This document shows positions 41,132 to 49,524 of a stretch of DNA of 64,000 nucleotides, piece by piece; position 1 is the first letter of the stretch; each line of letters begins with the position of its first letter. This DNA is from Streptomyces morookaense (GTDB taxonomy: Bacteria > Actinomycetota > Actinomycetes > Streptomycetales > Streptomycetaceae). Position numbers and translations under genes: made by a program. The notes under the pieces were generated by a model. The model was not told the origin of the DNA. It made no database searches and saw nothing but the letters and a program-made list of their open reading frames with translations. Location: assembly GCF_013030945.1 (NCBI RefSeq), contig NZ_JABBXF010000032.1, forward strand, positions 62,001 to 126,000. Direction: 5' to 3'.

Positions 41132-42328
41132 GTGAACCTGCTCGATCTGCTCCTGCTGCTGGTCGTCATCGGCTACGCCGTCTCCGGCTACCGCCGCGGC
41201 CTCGTCGCGAGCGCCGTCCTGCTCGCCGGCTTCCTCGGCGGAGCCGTCCTCGGCGTGTGGGCGCTCCCCTACGCTCTGCGCCCCTTCGAACCCGGCACCG
41301 CGACGGCCGCCGTCGTCGCCGTGCTCGTCGTGCTGATCCCGGCCGGTATCGGCCACGGCCTGGCCGGCCGGCTCGCCTGGCGGCTGCGCCGCGGTCTCAC
41401 CTGGGCCCCGGTCCGCGGCCTGGACGGTGCCGGCGGCGCCGCCGTGAACTCGCTGGCCGCCCTCCTGGTCGCCTGGGTGGCCGCCAGCGTGCTGGTCTCG
41501 GCGAACTCCACCCTGCTCACCCGGGAGATCCGGGAGTCCTCGCTGCTCGGCGCCGTGCAGAAGGCGATGCCGGAGCAGGCGCCCACCTGGTTCAGCCGCA
41601 CCACGGACGCCCTGGCGGGCGCCGGCTTCCCGCAGGTGTTCAACCCGTTCGAGAGCGAGCCGGCCACCAGCGTGCCCAAGCCCTCGGGCGACGCGGTCAC
41701 CACGGCCGCCACCCAGGCGGCGCGCGACAGCGTCGTCAAGATCGAGGGCGTCGCGGACGTCGGCAGCGGCCGCCGTGGCCAGGAGGGCAGCGGCTTCGTC
41801 TACTCCGACGAGCACGTGATGACCAACGCGCACGTGGTGGCCGGGGTCACCGACCCGACCGTCCGTGTGGGCGGTGTCGGGCGGACGTACCGGGCCAAGG
41901 TCGTCCTCTTCGACCCGAAGACCGACGTGGCCGTCCTGGACGTGCCGGGCCTGGACGCGCCCGTCCTGCCCTTCGACAAGAGCGCCAAGCGCGGCGACGC
42001 CGCGGTCGTCGCCGGCTACCCCGAGAACGGCGGCCTGGACCTGCGCGCCGCGACCGTCGCCAACGAGCTCCGCGCCAAGGGCCAGGACATCTACGGCGAC
42101 GGCATCACCACCCGCGAGGTCTTCTCCGTACGCTCCACGGTCCGCCCGGGCAACTCCGGCGGCCCGCTGCTGAGCCCGTCGGGGAAGGTCTACGGCGTGG
42201 TCTTCGCCCGTTCCACGGCCGATGCGGAGACCGGCTACGTGCTGACCGCCGAGCAGGTCGCCGCGGACGCGGCCCGCGCGGCACGGGCGACGGTGCCGGT
42301 GGACACGGGGAGCCGGGCGGCGCAGTAG
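41132..42328 (+). CDS. MarP-like membrane serine protease (CvpA plus trypsin domain)
   Basis: A 398-residue protease. Residues 1-160 hold four membrane helices of the CvpA (colicin V production) type: LLDLLLLLVVIGYAVSGYRR and LVASAVLLAGFLGGAVLGVW are the first two. The rest is an extracytoplasmic trypsin-like domain with His in VMTNAHVVAGV, Asp in DPKTDVAVLDV and Ser in RPGNSGGPLLSPSG. This architecture is MarP of mycobacteria (Rv3671c), needed for acid and oxidative stress resistance through cell-wall hydrolase processing. GTG 41132 has AAAGGG upstream. The gene follows a long structured repeat and stands alone. Confidence 0.9.
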   Translation: MNLLDLLLLLVVIGYAVSGYRRGLVASAVLLAGFLGGAVLGVWALPYALRPFEPGTATAAVVAVLVVLIPAGIGHGLAGRLAWRLRRGLTWAPVRGLDGAGGAAVNSLAALLVAWVAASVLVSANSTLLTREIRESSLLGAVQKAMPEQAPTWFSRTTDALAGAGFPQVFNPFESEPATSVPKPSGDAVTTAATQAARDSVVKIEGVADVGSGRRGQEGSGFVYSDEHVMTNAHVVAGVTDPTVRVGGVGRTYRAKVVLFDPKTDVAVLDVPGLDAPVLPFDKSAKRGDAAVVAGYPENGGLDLRAATVANELRAKGQDIYGDGITTREVFSVRSTVRPGNSGGPLLSPSGKVYGVVFARSTADAETGYVLTAEQVAADAARAARATVPVDTGSRAAQ

Positions 42329-42342
42329 CGCGCACGACCCGG

Positions 42343-42413
42343 GTGCAGATGCACATGGGTTGCAGCTACAGCATGAACGCGCCTACGGTGTGCCGTCATT
42401 TGCACACCCGTAG
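42343..42413 (+). promoter_or_regulatory. Palindrome and hairpin leader of the nickel/cobalt permease gene
   Basis: GTGCA-GA-TGCAC (42343-42354) and nearby TTGCAGC are operator-like. CTACGGTGTG (42383-42392) pairs with CACACCCGTAG (42403-42413) with one bulged C. The 3' arm of this hairpin runs into AGGAAGG, the ribosome site, so folding could limit translation. Confidence 0.5.
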
Positions 42414-42425
42414 GAAGGTCCTGCC

Positions 42426-43556
42426 GTGGCCAGCTCCGTTCCCTCCCGCCGGCGCCGCATATCCGCGGTGATGACGGGCGCCGAGTGGCGCCGCATGGGC
42501 GGCATGGCCGCCTTCATCCTGGCCCTGCACATCATCGGGTGGTTCACGCTGGTGGCCGTCGTGGCCCCCGAGCACCACACGGTGGGCACGAAGACCTTCG
42601 GCGTCGGCATAGGCGTCACCGCCTACACCCTCGGCATGCGGCATGCCTTCGACGCCGACCACATCGCGGCCATCGACAACACCACGCGCAAGCTGATGCA
42701 CGAGGGCAAGCGGCCGCTGTCGGTGGGCTTCTGGTTCTCGCTCGGCCACTCCAGCGTCGTCTTCGGCCTGACCTTCCTGCTCGCCCTCGGCGTCAAGGCC
42801 CTGGCCGGACCCGTCCAGGACGAGAACTCCGGGCTCCACCAGATCACCGGCTGGATCGGCACCACCGTCTCCGGCGCCTTCCTCTACCTCATCGCGATCT
42901 TCAACGTGGTGATCCTGGCCGGGATCTGGAAGGTCTTCCGGCAGATGCGCGCCGGCCACTTCGACGAGGCGGCGCTGGAGGAGCAGCTCAACAACCGCGG
43001 GCTCATGAACCGGCTGCTCGGCCGCGTCATGAAGTCGATCAGCAAGCCGTGGCAGATGTACCCGCTGGGCCTGCTCTTCGGCCTGGGCTTCGACACCGCC
43101 ACCGAGGTGGCCCTGCTCGTCCTGGCCGGCTCCGGCGCCGCCTCGGGCCTGCCCTGGTACGCGATCCTGTGCCTGCCGGTGCTCTTCGCGGCGGGCATGT
43201 CGCTGCTGGACACCATCGACGGCTCGTTCATGAACTTCGCCTACGGCTGGGCCTTCTCCAAGCCCGTCCGCAAGGTCTACTACAACCTCGTCATCACCGG
43301 GCTGTCCGTCGCCGTGGCGCTCGTCATCGGCACCGTCGAACTGCTGGGCCTGATCGCCGACAAGGCGGACCTGCACGGTCCGTTCTGGGACTGGATCGGC
43401 GGACTCGACCTGAACACGGTCGGATTCGTCATCGTCGGCATGTTCTTCGTCACGTGGCTGCTCGCGATGGTGGTCTGGAAGGCCGCCCGCGTCGAGGAGA
43501 AGTGGACCGCCCACGTCCGCCCCGCCCCCGCCCTGGCCGACCGCACCGAGGCCTGA
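42426..43556 (+). CDS. Nickel/cobalt permease (NiCoT, HoxN/NixA family)
   Basis: A 376-residue membrane permease for Ni2+ or Co2+ uptake, supplying urease, hydrogenase, Ni-superoxide dismutase or cobalamin synthesis. All four family signatures are present: LGMRHAFDADHIAAIDNTTR (the HX4DH metal site), FSLGHSSVVFG, LGFDTATEVALL and GMSLLDTIDGSFM. About eight helices. The GTG start has AGGAAGG seven bases upstream, partly inside a hairpin. No nickel enzyme is adjacent, so it probably serves the whole cell. The Ni-versus-Co choice is not readable from these motifs. Confidence 0.95.
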   Translation: MASSVPSRRRRISAVMTGAEWRRMGGMAAFILALHIIGWFTLVAVVAPEHHTVGTKTFGVGIGVTAYTLGMRHAFDADHIAAIDNTTRKLMHEGKRPLSVGFWFSLGHSSVVFGLTFLLALGVKALAGPVQDENSGLHQITGWIGTTVSGAFLYLIAIFNVVILAGIWKVFRQMRAGHFDEAALEEQLNNRGLMNRLLGRVMKSISKPWQMYPLGLLFGLGFDTATEVALLVLAGSGAASGLPWYAILCLPVLFAAGMSLLDTIDGSFMNFAYGWAFSKPVRKVYYNLVITGLSVAVALVIGTVELLGLIADKADLHGPFWDWIGGLDLNTVGFVIVGMFFVTWLLAMVVWKAARVEEKWTAHVRPAPALADRTEA

Positions 43557-43654
43557 TCCGCGCCCCTGCCCCGCCCACCCCCGTGCAACGCGCGAATCGG
43601 ACACGTTGCACCATGGTGGACTTGGCAACAATCGGCACGGCAGGAGCAGTACCA

Positions 43655-44833
43655 GTGGTGGACGTCCACGGCACGACGGCGGACGGGTTCGAACCCGTCC
43701 GCTCCGCCTTCGCAGACAACTTCGCCCTCCGCGGCGAACGCGGCGCCGCCGTCACCGTCTACCGCGACGGCACCAAGGTCGTCGACCTGTACGCCGGCAC
43801 CCGGGACGCCGACGGCCTCGGCGAGGAGCCCTGGCGGCACGGCACCGCCCAGATCGTCCGCTCCGCCACCAAGGGCGTCGCCGCCGCCGTCCTGCTGCTC
43901 CTGCACCAGCGCGGCCAGGTCGACCTGGACGCGCCCGTCGGCACGTACTGGCCCGAGTTCAAGGCCGCCGGCAAGGAGCGCGTCCTCGTCCGGCACCTGC
44001 TCGCGCACCGCGCCGGGCTGCCCGTGCTCGACACCCCGCTCACCCCGGCCGAGGCCGTCGACGGCGTCAGCGGCCCGCGCGCGCTCGCCGCGCAGGCACC
44101 CGCCTGGGAGCCCGGCACCGACCACGGCTACCACGCCCAGACGTACAGCTGGCTGCTCGGCGAGCTGGTCCTGCGCGTCACCGGGCGCACGCTCGGCACC
44201 TGGGTCGCCGAGGAGATCGCCGGCCCGCTCGGCCTCGACCTGTGGATAGGCCTGCCGGACGCCGAGCGCGACCGCGTCGGCCGGATAGCCGACATCGAGG
44301 CCCCGCCCGCGCCCGCCTCGGCCGGACTGCGCGTGCGCGCCAAGCAGTCCGTCACCGACGCCTACCGCGACCCGGAGTCCCTCACCCGCCGCGCCTTCGC
44401 GGCGATCGACCCGCACCCGGACGAGAACGACCCGGCCTACCGGGCCGGCGAGCTCCCCGCCTCCGCGGGCATCGCCACCTCCGACGCGCTGGCCCGCTTC
44501 TACGCCTCGCTGACCGGCGTCGTCGACGGCGGCCACCGCCTCTTCGCCCCCGCCACCCTGACCCTCGCGCGCACCGAGGAGTCGGCGGGCCCGGACCGGG
44601 TCCTGATGGTGGGCACCCGCTTCGGACTGGGCTACATGCTGCACGGCGGGGCGTGCCCGCTGCTGGGCCCCGGCTCCTTCGGCCACCCGGGCCGCGGCGG
44701 CTCGCTCGCCTTCGCCGACCCCGAGTCCGGCATCTCCTTCGGCTACGTCACCAACGGCATGCAGAAGAACGTCACCGCCGACCCGCGGGCCCAGGCGCTG
44801 GTGCGGGCGGTTGCGAAGTCGCTCGCCGGGTAG
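43655..44833 (+). CDS. Serine hydrolase, beta-lactamase/EstB family
   Basis: A 392-residue class C beta-lactamase-fold enzyme. Motif 1 is the SxxK in RSATKGVAAAVLLLL, motif 2 the Tyr in YHAQTYSWLLGELVL, and motif 3 is replaced by FGHPGRGGSLAFADP (HxG in place of KTG), which is typical of family VIII esterases rather than true beta-lactamases. No signal peptide, so probably cytoplasmic. GTG 43655 is preferred to ATG 43613 because AGGAG lies eight bases upstream. A perfect 24-bp palindrome lies near the 5' end of the coding region. It precedes an SDR gene by 9 bases, suggesting an operon. Confidence 0.85.
   Translation: MVDVHGTTADGFEPVRSAFADNFALRGERGAAVTVYRDGTKVVDLYAGTRDADGLGEEPWRHGTAQIVRSATKGVAAAVLLLLHQRGQVDLDAPVGTYWPEFKAAGKERVLVRHLLAHRAGLPVLDTPLTPAEAVDGVSGPRALAAQAPAWEPGTDHGYHAQTYSWLLGELVLRVTGRTLGTWVAEEIAGPLGLDLWIGLPDAERDRVGRIADIEAPPAPASAGLRVRAKQSVTDAYRDPESLTRRAFAAIDPHPDENDPAYRAGELPASAGIATSDALARFYASLTGVVDGGHRLFAPATLTLARTEESAGPDRVLMVGTRFGLGYMLHGGACPLLGPGSFGHPGRGGSLAFADPESGISFGYVTNGMQKNVTADPRAQALVRAVAKSLAG
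43679..43702. repeat. Perfect 24-bp palindrome within the serine hydrolase gene
   Basis: Arms 43679-43690 and 43691-43702 are exact complements with no spacer (centre GGGTTCGAACCC). It begins 24 bases after the start codon and encodes residues DGFEPV. Confidence 0.85.
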
Positions 44834-44842
44834 TCACCCCGT

Positions 44843-45631
44843 GTGCTGAGACGGTTCGACGGCCGGACGGCCCTGATCACCGGCGCCGGACGCGGCATCG
44901 GTGCCGCCACCGCGCGGCGCCTCGCCGCCGAGGGCGCGCGGGTGCTCGTCACCGACCTGGACGGGGAGCGCGCGGAGAAGACGGCGGCCGGCATCCGCGA
45001 GACGGGCCTCACGGCCGAGGCGGCCGCCTGTGACGTGGGCGACCGGGCCGCCGTCGAGGCGGCGGTGGCGACGGCCGTCGCGCGGTTCGGCGGGCTGGAC
45101 GTCCTCGTCAACAACGCCTTCGCCTGCCATCCGGATCCGGCGCTCGTCGAGGACGAGACGGACGAGGCCTGGCAGCGCGACCTCGACATCACGCTGACCG
45201 GCGCCTTCCGCTGCGTCCGGGCCGCCATGCCGCACCTGGCCGCCGCCGGGGGCCGCGGCGCGGTGGTCGGCATCGGCTCGGTCAACGGTGAGCAGGACTT
45301 CGGCAACCACGCCTACAGCGCGGCCAAGGCGGGGCTCGCCAGCCTCACCCGCACCCTGGCGGGCCAGTCCGCCCCGCGCGGGGTCCGGGTCAACCTGGTC
45401 GCGCCGGGCACGGTGGACACGCCCAACTGGGCAGGCCGGGAAGCCGCCTTGGAACGGGCGGCGCCCCTGTATCCACTGGGGCGCGTGGGACGCCCGGAGG
45501 ACATCGCGGCGGCGGTGGCGTTCCTGGCGTCGGAGGACGCGGCATGGATCACGGGGGTGACCCTGCCGGTGGACGGCGGCATCCTGATCGGGAACGTAGG
45601 GCTGCGCGCGGCGTTGCGGGGTACTCCGTAA
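44843..45631 (+). CDS. Short-chain dehydrogenase/reductase
   Basis: A 262-residue classical SDR. Cofactor motif TGAGRGIGAATARRL. Asp at the end of strand 2 (VTDLDGERAE) points to NAD rather than NADP. The NNAF sequence in VLVNNAFACHPDP replaces NNAG. Catalytic Ser in GIGSVNGEQDFG and Tyr/Lys in HAYSAAKAGLASL. The C-terminus VTLPVDGGILIG is typical. GTG 44843 lies 9 bases after the serine hydrolase stop, so the two are probably co-transcribed. The substrate is unknown. Confidence 0.9.
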   Translation: MLRRFDGRTALITGAGRGIGAATARRLAAEGARVLVTDLDGERAEKTAAGIRETGLTAEAAACDVGDRAAVEAAVATAVARFGGLDVLVNNAFACHPDPALVEDETDEAWQRDLDITLTGAFRCVRAAMPHLAAAGGRGAVVGIGSVNGEQDFGNHAYSAAKAGLASLTRTLAGQSAPRGVRVNLVAPGTVDTPNWAGREAALERAAPLYPLGRVGRPEDIAAAVAFLASEDAAWITGVTLPVDGGILIGNVGLRAALRGTP

Positions 45632-45644
45632 GCGCCCCGTCAGC

Positions 45645-45715
45645 CGCGCCCCGTAAGGGGCGCGAGGCTGTATCTGTTTGCGGCTCCGCCGCGCGGGCGC
45701 GAGCACCCGAGCCGA
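45645..45715. repeat. Dispersed palindromic repeat, copy 6 (terminator)
   Basis: CGCGCCCC-GTAA-GGGGCGCG (45645-45664), then CTGTATCTGTTT and the second hairpin unit GCGGCTCCGCCGC. It has the same two-part layout as the copy at 6096. It separates the SDR and PMT genes, which run in the same direction. Confidence 0.8.
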
Positions 45716-45767
45716 CCCGCACATGCAGGACCGGACGTCTCACAGCCCCGTTCCATACGATGGCGCG

Positions 45768-47510
45768 GTGAGCACTGACACCGCGCCCCAGGAACGGACC
45801 CCGCACCCGTGGCAGCACCGGCTCCGCCGCTTCGGCTATGCGGGCCGGCGCAGCCACCCCGGCGTCCGGGAGCGCCTCGTCCCCCCGTACCCCGAGCCGG
45901 GGACGCGGGTATGGGCAGCGCTCGGCGCGGGCCCGCGCCGAGCGCACCGGCTCGCCCGGAGCACCGGCTGGGCCGCCCCCCTGGCAGTCGCCCTGCTCGC
46001 AGGGCTGACCCGGTTCTGGAACCTGGGCAGCCCGAATGCGGTGATATTCGACGAGACGTACTACGCCAAGGACGCCTGGGCCCTGTGGAAGTACGGCTAC
46101 GAGGTCGACTGGCCCAAGGACGCCAACGACAAGATCATCGCCGGGCATTCGTACGTCGGTGACGCCGCGGCGTACGTCGTCCACCCCCCGGTCGGCAAGT
46201 GGGTCATCGGCATCGGCGAACAGCTCTTCGGGCTGCACCCCTTCGGCTGGCGCTTCATGGTCGCGCTGCTGGGCACGCTCTCCGTGCTCATGCTGTGCCG
46301 CATCGGCCGCCGCCTCTTCCGCTCCACCTTCCTCGGCTGCCTGGCCGGCGGGCTGCTCGCGGTGGACGGGCTGCACTTCGTGATGAGCCGCACCGCGCTG
46401 CTCGACACGGTGCTGATGTTCTTCGTGCTGGGGGCCTTCGGCTGCATCCTCGTCGACCGCGACCGCGCGCGGGCGCGGCTGGCGGCGGCCCTGCCCGACG
46501 ACGAGGACGGCGAGGCGTATCCGGATCCCGCCGTCGGCGACGGGCTGCGCCTCGGCCTGCGCCCCTGGCGGCTCGCCGCCGGCGTGCTGCTGGGCCTGGC
46601 CTGCGCCACGAAGTGGAACGGGGCCGTGTTCCTGGCCGCGTTCGGCCTGATGATCGTGCTCTGGGACGCCGGCTCCCGGCGCACCGCAGGAGCGCTGCGC
46701 CCGTGGCGCTCGACGCTGCGCCGCGACGTGCCGTGGGCGTTCCTGTCGACGGTGCCGGTGGCGCTCGGCGTCTATGTCGCGTCCTGGACGGGCTGGTTCG
46801 CCAAGAGCGGTACGTTCAGCCCCTCGCTGGGCTGGCAGCACAGCGGCTACGACCGGCACTACGCCGAGACCGAAGGCGGGCACAGCGCGCACGGTTTCCT
46901 CGCCGGGATCCTCAACCCGCTGCGCAGCCTGTGGCATTACGAGCAGCAGGTGTGGGACTTCAACACCACGCTCTCCTCGCCGCACACGTACCAGTCGAAC
47001 CCGTGGAGCTGGCTGGTCCAGGCGCGCCCGGTCTCGTACTTCTACGAGTCCCCGAAGCCCGGCCAGGACGGCTGCCCCACCGACGCGGTCGACAAGTGCG
47101 CGCGCGAAGTGCTCGCCCTGGGCACGCCGCTGCTGTGGTGGGCGGCCTGCTTCGCGGTGCTGTACCTGCTGTACCGCTGGGCGTTCCGGCGCGACTGGCG
47201 TGCGGGGGCGGTGCTGTGCGGAGTTGCCGCGGGTTACCTGCCGTGGTTCATGTGGCAGGAGCGCACGATTTTCGTCTTCTACGCCGTGGTGTTCGCGCCG
47301 TTCCTGTGCCTCGCCGTGGCCATGATGATCGGCGCGATCCTCGGGCCGCGCGGCTCCTCGGAACGGCGCCGGGTGACCGGCGCGGTCGTCGCGGGGACGC
47401 TGGTCCTGCTGATCGTGTGGAACTTCGTCTATTTCTGGCCCCTTTACACGGGCCAGGCGATCCCGATCGACGCGTGGCGCAACCGCATGTGGTTCGACAC
47501 CTGGATCTGA
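45768..47510 (+). CDS. pmt: Polyprenyl-phosphate-mannose protein mannosyltransferase (PMT)
   Basis: A 580-residue membrane glycosyltransferase that transfers mannose from polyprenyl-phosphate-mannose to Ser/Thr of exported proteins. The catalytic acidic motif is in the first external loop: NAVIFDETYYAKDAWALWKY (Asp-Glu). Other landmarks: VHPPVGKWVIGIGEQLFG, CATKWNGAVFLAAFGL, and a C-terminal block with WFMWQERTIFVFYAVVFAPF and GQAIPIDAWRNRMW. About ten membrane helices. The GTG at 45768 (VSTDTAPQ) is chosen; upstream in-frame sequence derives from the repeat. Gene order relative to rsmI, tatD, rpfB, ksgA and ispE resembles Rv1002c-Rv1011. Confidence 0.93.
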   Translation: MSTDTAPQERTPHPWQHRLRRFGYAGRRSHPGVRERLVPPYPEPGTRVWAALGAGPRRAHRLARSTGWAAPLAVALLAGLTRFWNLGSPNAVIFDETYYAKDAWALWKYGYEVDWPKDANDKIIAGHSYVGDAAAYVVHPPVGKWVIGIGEQLFGLHPFGWRFMVALLGTLSVLMLCRIGRRLFRSTFLGCLAGGLLAVDGLHFVMSRTALLDTVLMFFVLGAFGCILVDRDRARARLAAALPDDEDGEAYPDPAVGDGLRLGLRPWRLAAGVLLGLACATKWNGAVFLAAFGLMIVLWDAGSRRTAGALRPWRSTLRRDVPWAFLSTVPVALGVYVASWTGWFAKSGTFSPSLGWQHSGYDRHYAETEGGHSAHGFLAGILNPLRSLWHYEQQVWDFNTTLSSPHTYQSNPWSWLVQARPVSYFYESPKPGQDGCPTDAVDKCAREVLALGTPLLWWAACFAVLYLLYRWAFRRDWRAGAVLCGVAAGYLPWFMWQERTIFVFYAVVFAPFLCLAVAMMIGAILGPRGSSERRRVTGAVVAGTLVLLIVWNFVYFWPLYTGQAIPIDAWRNRMWFDTWI

Positions 47511-47583
47511 TCCCCTGTGAGAAACGTTCCGGCCACCCTCGCGCCGTATGTCACTCCTGTCCCGTAGAGTTCCCCGTGACGTC

Positions 47584-47599
47584 TTAATCGACTGATTAA
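47584..47599. promoter_or_regulatory. AT-rich palindrome before the penicillin-binding protein gene
   Basis: TTAATC (47584-47589), GACT, GATTAA (47594-47599). It stands out in GC-rich DNA and lies 14 bases downstream of a possible -10 (TAGAGT, 47565-47570). Confidence 0.5.
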
Positions 47600-47650
47600 A
47601 AGCTGGTCCGAGCCATGGGGGGAACCGTGGGGGCCAGGAGGGGGATCGGC

Positions 47651-49267
47651 ATGCACAAGGGTGCGAAGTACGCCGTCGGCGGGGTCGCCGCCGCGCTGGT
47701 GGGGGCCGCCGGCCTGGGGGTCTGGAACATCGCCGACGCCATCGGCGGCGACGGCGGATCCGCGCACACCGAGGCGGCACCGGTGGAGACGGGACCGCCG
47801 AGCGCGCGCGAAGTGGAGTCCGCCGCACGGGACTTCCTCGCGGCATGGGAGGCGGGCGACACGGAGAAGGCCGCGGGCCTGACCGACAACGTCCAGGCGG
47901 CGACGGCAGCACTGACCGGCTACCGCGAGGCCGCCCGCATCGAGAAAGTGACGTTTCGTCAGGCAGCTGCTTCGGGCGCCACGGTGCCCTTCACGGTCAC
48001 CGCGGAAGTGGCCCTGGGTGCACAGCGGTCGACGTGGACGTACGAGTCCTCGCTCGCCGTCGTACGGGGCCGCGGCAGCGGCCGCCCGCTGGTCGACTGG
48101 CAGCCCGCCGTCCTGCACCCGCAGTTGGCGGCCGGCGAGTCCCTGAAGACGGCCGCGACGGAGGCCCCGCAGATCACCGCCGTCGACCGCGACGGCAAGG
48201 AGCTGGACCCCAAGGAGTACCCCTCGCTCGCCCCGCTCCTGCCCGAACTGCGCAAGCGGTTCGGCGAGAAGGCGGGCGGGGAGCCGGGCGTGGAGGTGCG
48301 CAGCCAGGGCGCCGGCGGCGCGCCGGGCAAGACGCTGTTCGTGGTCTCCAAGGGCAAGCCGGGCACGCTGCGCACGACGATCGACGCGGGTGCGCAGCGC
48401 GCGGCCGAGGCGGCGGTCGCCCGGCACGCCGACGCCTCCGTGGTGTCGGTCAGACCGAGCACGGGCGAGATCCTCGCCATCGCCAACGCGCAGAAGACGG
48501 GGTTCAACGCGGCGGTCGGCGGGACGACCGCGCCCGGCTCCACGATGAAGATCGTGACGTCGGCGGCATTGCTGGAGCAGGGCAAGGCGGCACCGTCCAA
48601 ACCGCTGCCGTGCCCCAAGTTCGCGACGTACGGCATGCAGTTCCACAACGTGGAGAAGAGCGAGAACCCGGGCGCGACGTTCGCGCAGGACTTCGCCGCC
48701 TCGTGCAACACGGCGTTCATCTCCCTGGCCGGCCAGCTGTCCGACACCGCGCTCGCGGACGAGGCGCGCGACGTCTTCGGCATCGGGCTGGACTGGAAGG
48801 CGGGCATCTCCACGTTCGACGGCAAGGTGCCCTCGGACTCCGGGGCCGGCAAGGCGGCGGCGATGATCGGGCAGGGCCGGGTGCAGATGAACCCGCTGAC
48901 GATGGCCTCGGTGGCGGCCACGGTCCGCAACGGGTCGTTCAAGCAGCCGTATCTGGTGGACCCGTCGGTGGACGGCCGCGAACTCGCCCGCGCCCCGCGG
49001 TCGTTGCCGTCCGGGGTCGCCTCGGACCTCCGCTCGATGATGCGGCTCACCGCCACGGCGGGGACGGGGGCCACGGCCATGTCCGGCCTCGGCGGGGACA
49101 TCGGTGCCAAGACCGGCTCCGCGGAGGTGGACGGCCAGACGGCGCCGAACGGCTGGTTCACCGCGTACCGCGGCGATGTGGCGGCCGCGGCCGTGGTTCC
49201 GCAGGGCGGGCACGGCGGGGATTCGGCGGGGCCGATCGTGGCGGCGGTGCTGCGGGGCGCCCCGTAG
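47651..49267 (+). CDS. Penicillin-binding protein, class B-like transpeptidase
   Basis: A 538-residue peptidoglycan transpeptidase. It has an N-terminal membrane anchor (YAVGGVAAALVGAAGLGVWN), an NTF2-like/MecA_N domain (SAREVESAARDFLAAWEAGD), a dimerisation-type region, and the transpeptidase domain with SxxK in APGSTMKIVTSAALLEQ, SxN as SCN in FAASCNTAFISLAGQ, and KTG in IGAKTGSAEVDG. Similar PBPs occur in several copies in streptomycetes. ATG 47651 is preferred over 47615 because AGGAGGGG lies seven bases upstream and the shorter form begins directly with the anchor. A long dispersed repeat follows the stop. Confidence 0.9.
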   Translation: MHKGAKYAVGGVAAALVGAAGLGVWNIADAIGGDGGSAHTEAAPVETGPPSAREVESAARDFLAAWEAGDTEKAAGLTDNVQAATAALTGYREAARIEKVTFRQAAASGATVPFTVTAEVALGAQRSTWTYESSLAVVRGRGSGRPLVDWQPAVLHPQLAAGESLKTAATEAPQITAVDRDGKELDPKEYPSLAPLLPELRKRFGEKAGGEPGVEVRSQGAGGAPGKTLFVVSKGKPGTLRTTIDAGAQRAAEAAVARHADASVVSVRPSTGEILAIANAQKTGFNAAVGGTTAPGSTMKIVTSAALLEQGKAAPSKPLPCPKFATYGMQFHNVEKSENPGATFAQDFAASCNTAFISLAGQLSDTALADEARDVFGIGLDWKAGISTFDGKVPSDSGAGKAAAMIGQGRVQMNPLTMASVAATVRNGSFKQPYLVDPSVDGRELARAPRSLPSGVASDLRSMMRLTATAGTGATAMSGLGGDIGAKTGSAEVDGQTAPNGWFTAYRGDVAAAAVVPQGGHGGDSAGPIVAAVLRGAP

Positions 49268-49497
49268 GGGGCGCGGGGCTGTTGACATATGCGGCTCCGC
49301 CGCGTGGGCGCGACCAGGTGCCCCGTCAGGGGCGCTGGGGGTACCCCCAGCGGTAGCTGGGGGAGGAACGGCGCGACCAGCCCCCACCGGCCCGCAGTTG
49401 ACGCACCGCAGGGGTCCGGGGCGCAGCCCCGGGTGCCTCGGCCGCGGGCGCGTCGTGGTTGCTCGCGCAGTTCCCCGCGCCCCTTACGGGGCGCGAT
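49265..49497. repeat. Dispersed palindromic repeat, copy 7 (composite)
   Basis: This has the two-hairpin unit (GCGGCTCCGCCGC), then a full-length copy like 40861-41015, including the near-identical segment GGGGTCCGGGGCGCAGCCCC and the CAGTTCCCCGCGCCCC arm. The left arm is interrupted by the 29-nt element at 49337-49365. It fills the 257-bp gap between the PBP and DMT permease genes; no gene is seen in it. Confidence 0.88.
49337..49365. repeat. 29-nt palindromic element nested in repeat copy 7
   Basis: GGGGGTACCCCCAGC, GGTA, GCTGGGGGAG. Compared with the uninterrupted copy at 40861, it replaces GGGGAACT between GGGGCGC and GCGCGACCAG. Confidence 0.82.
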
Positions 49498-49524
49498 GTC
49501 CGGCGTAGCGGCAAGATCGCGTCC

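Noticed and set aside
42329..42425. Cobalamin riboswitch before the nickel/cobalt permease gene
   Set aside because: The gap is under 100 bases and lacks the B12 box (GCCACTG) and the usual pairing elements; only a single hairpin is visible.
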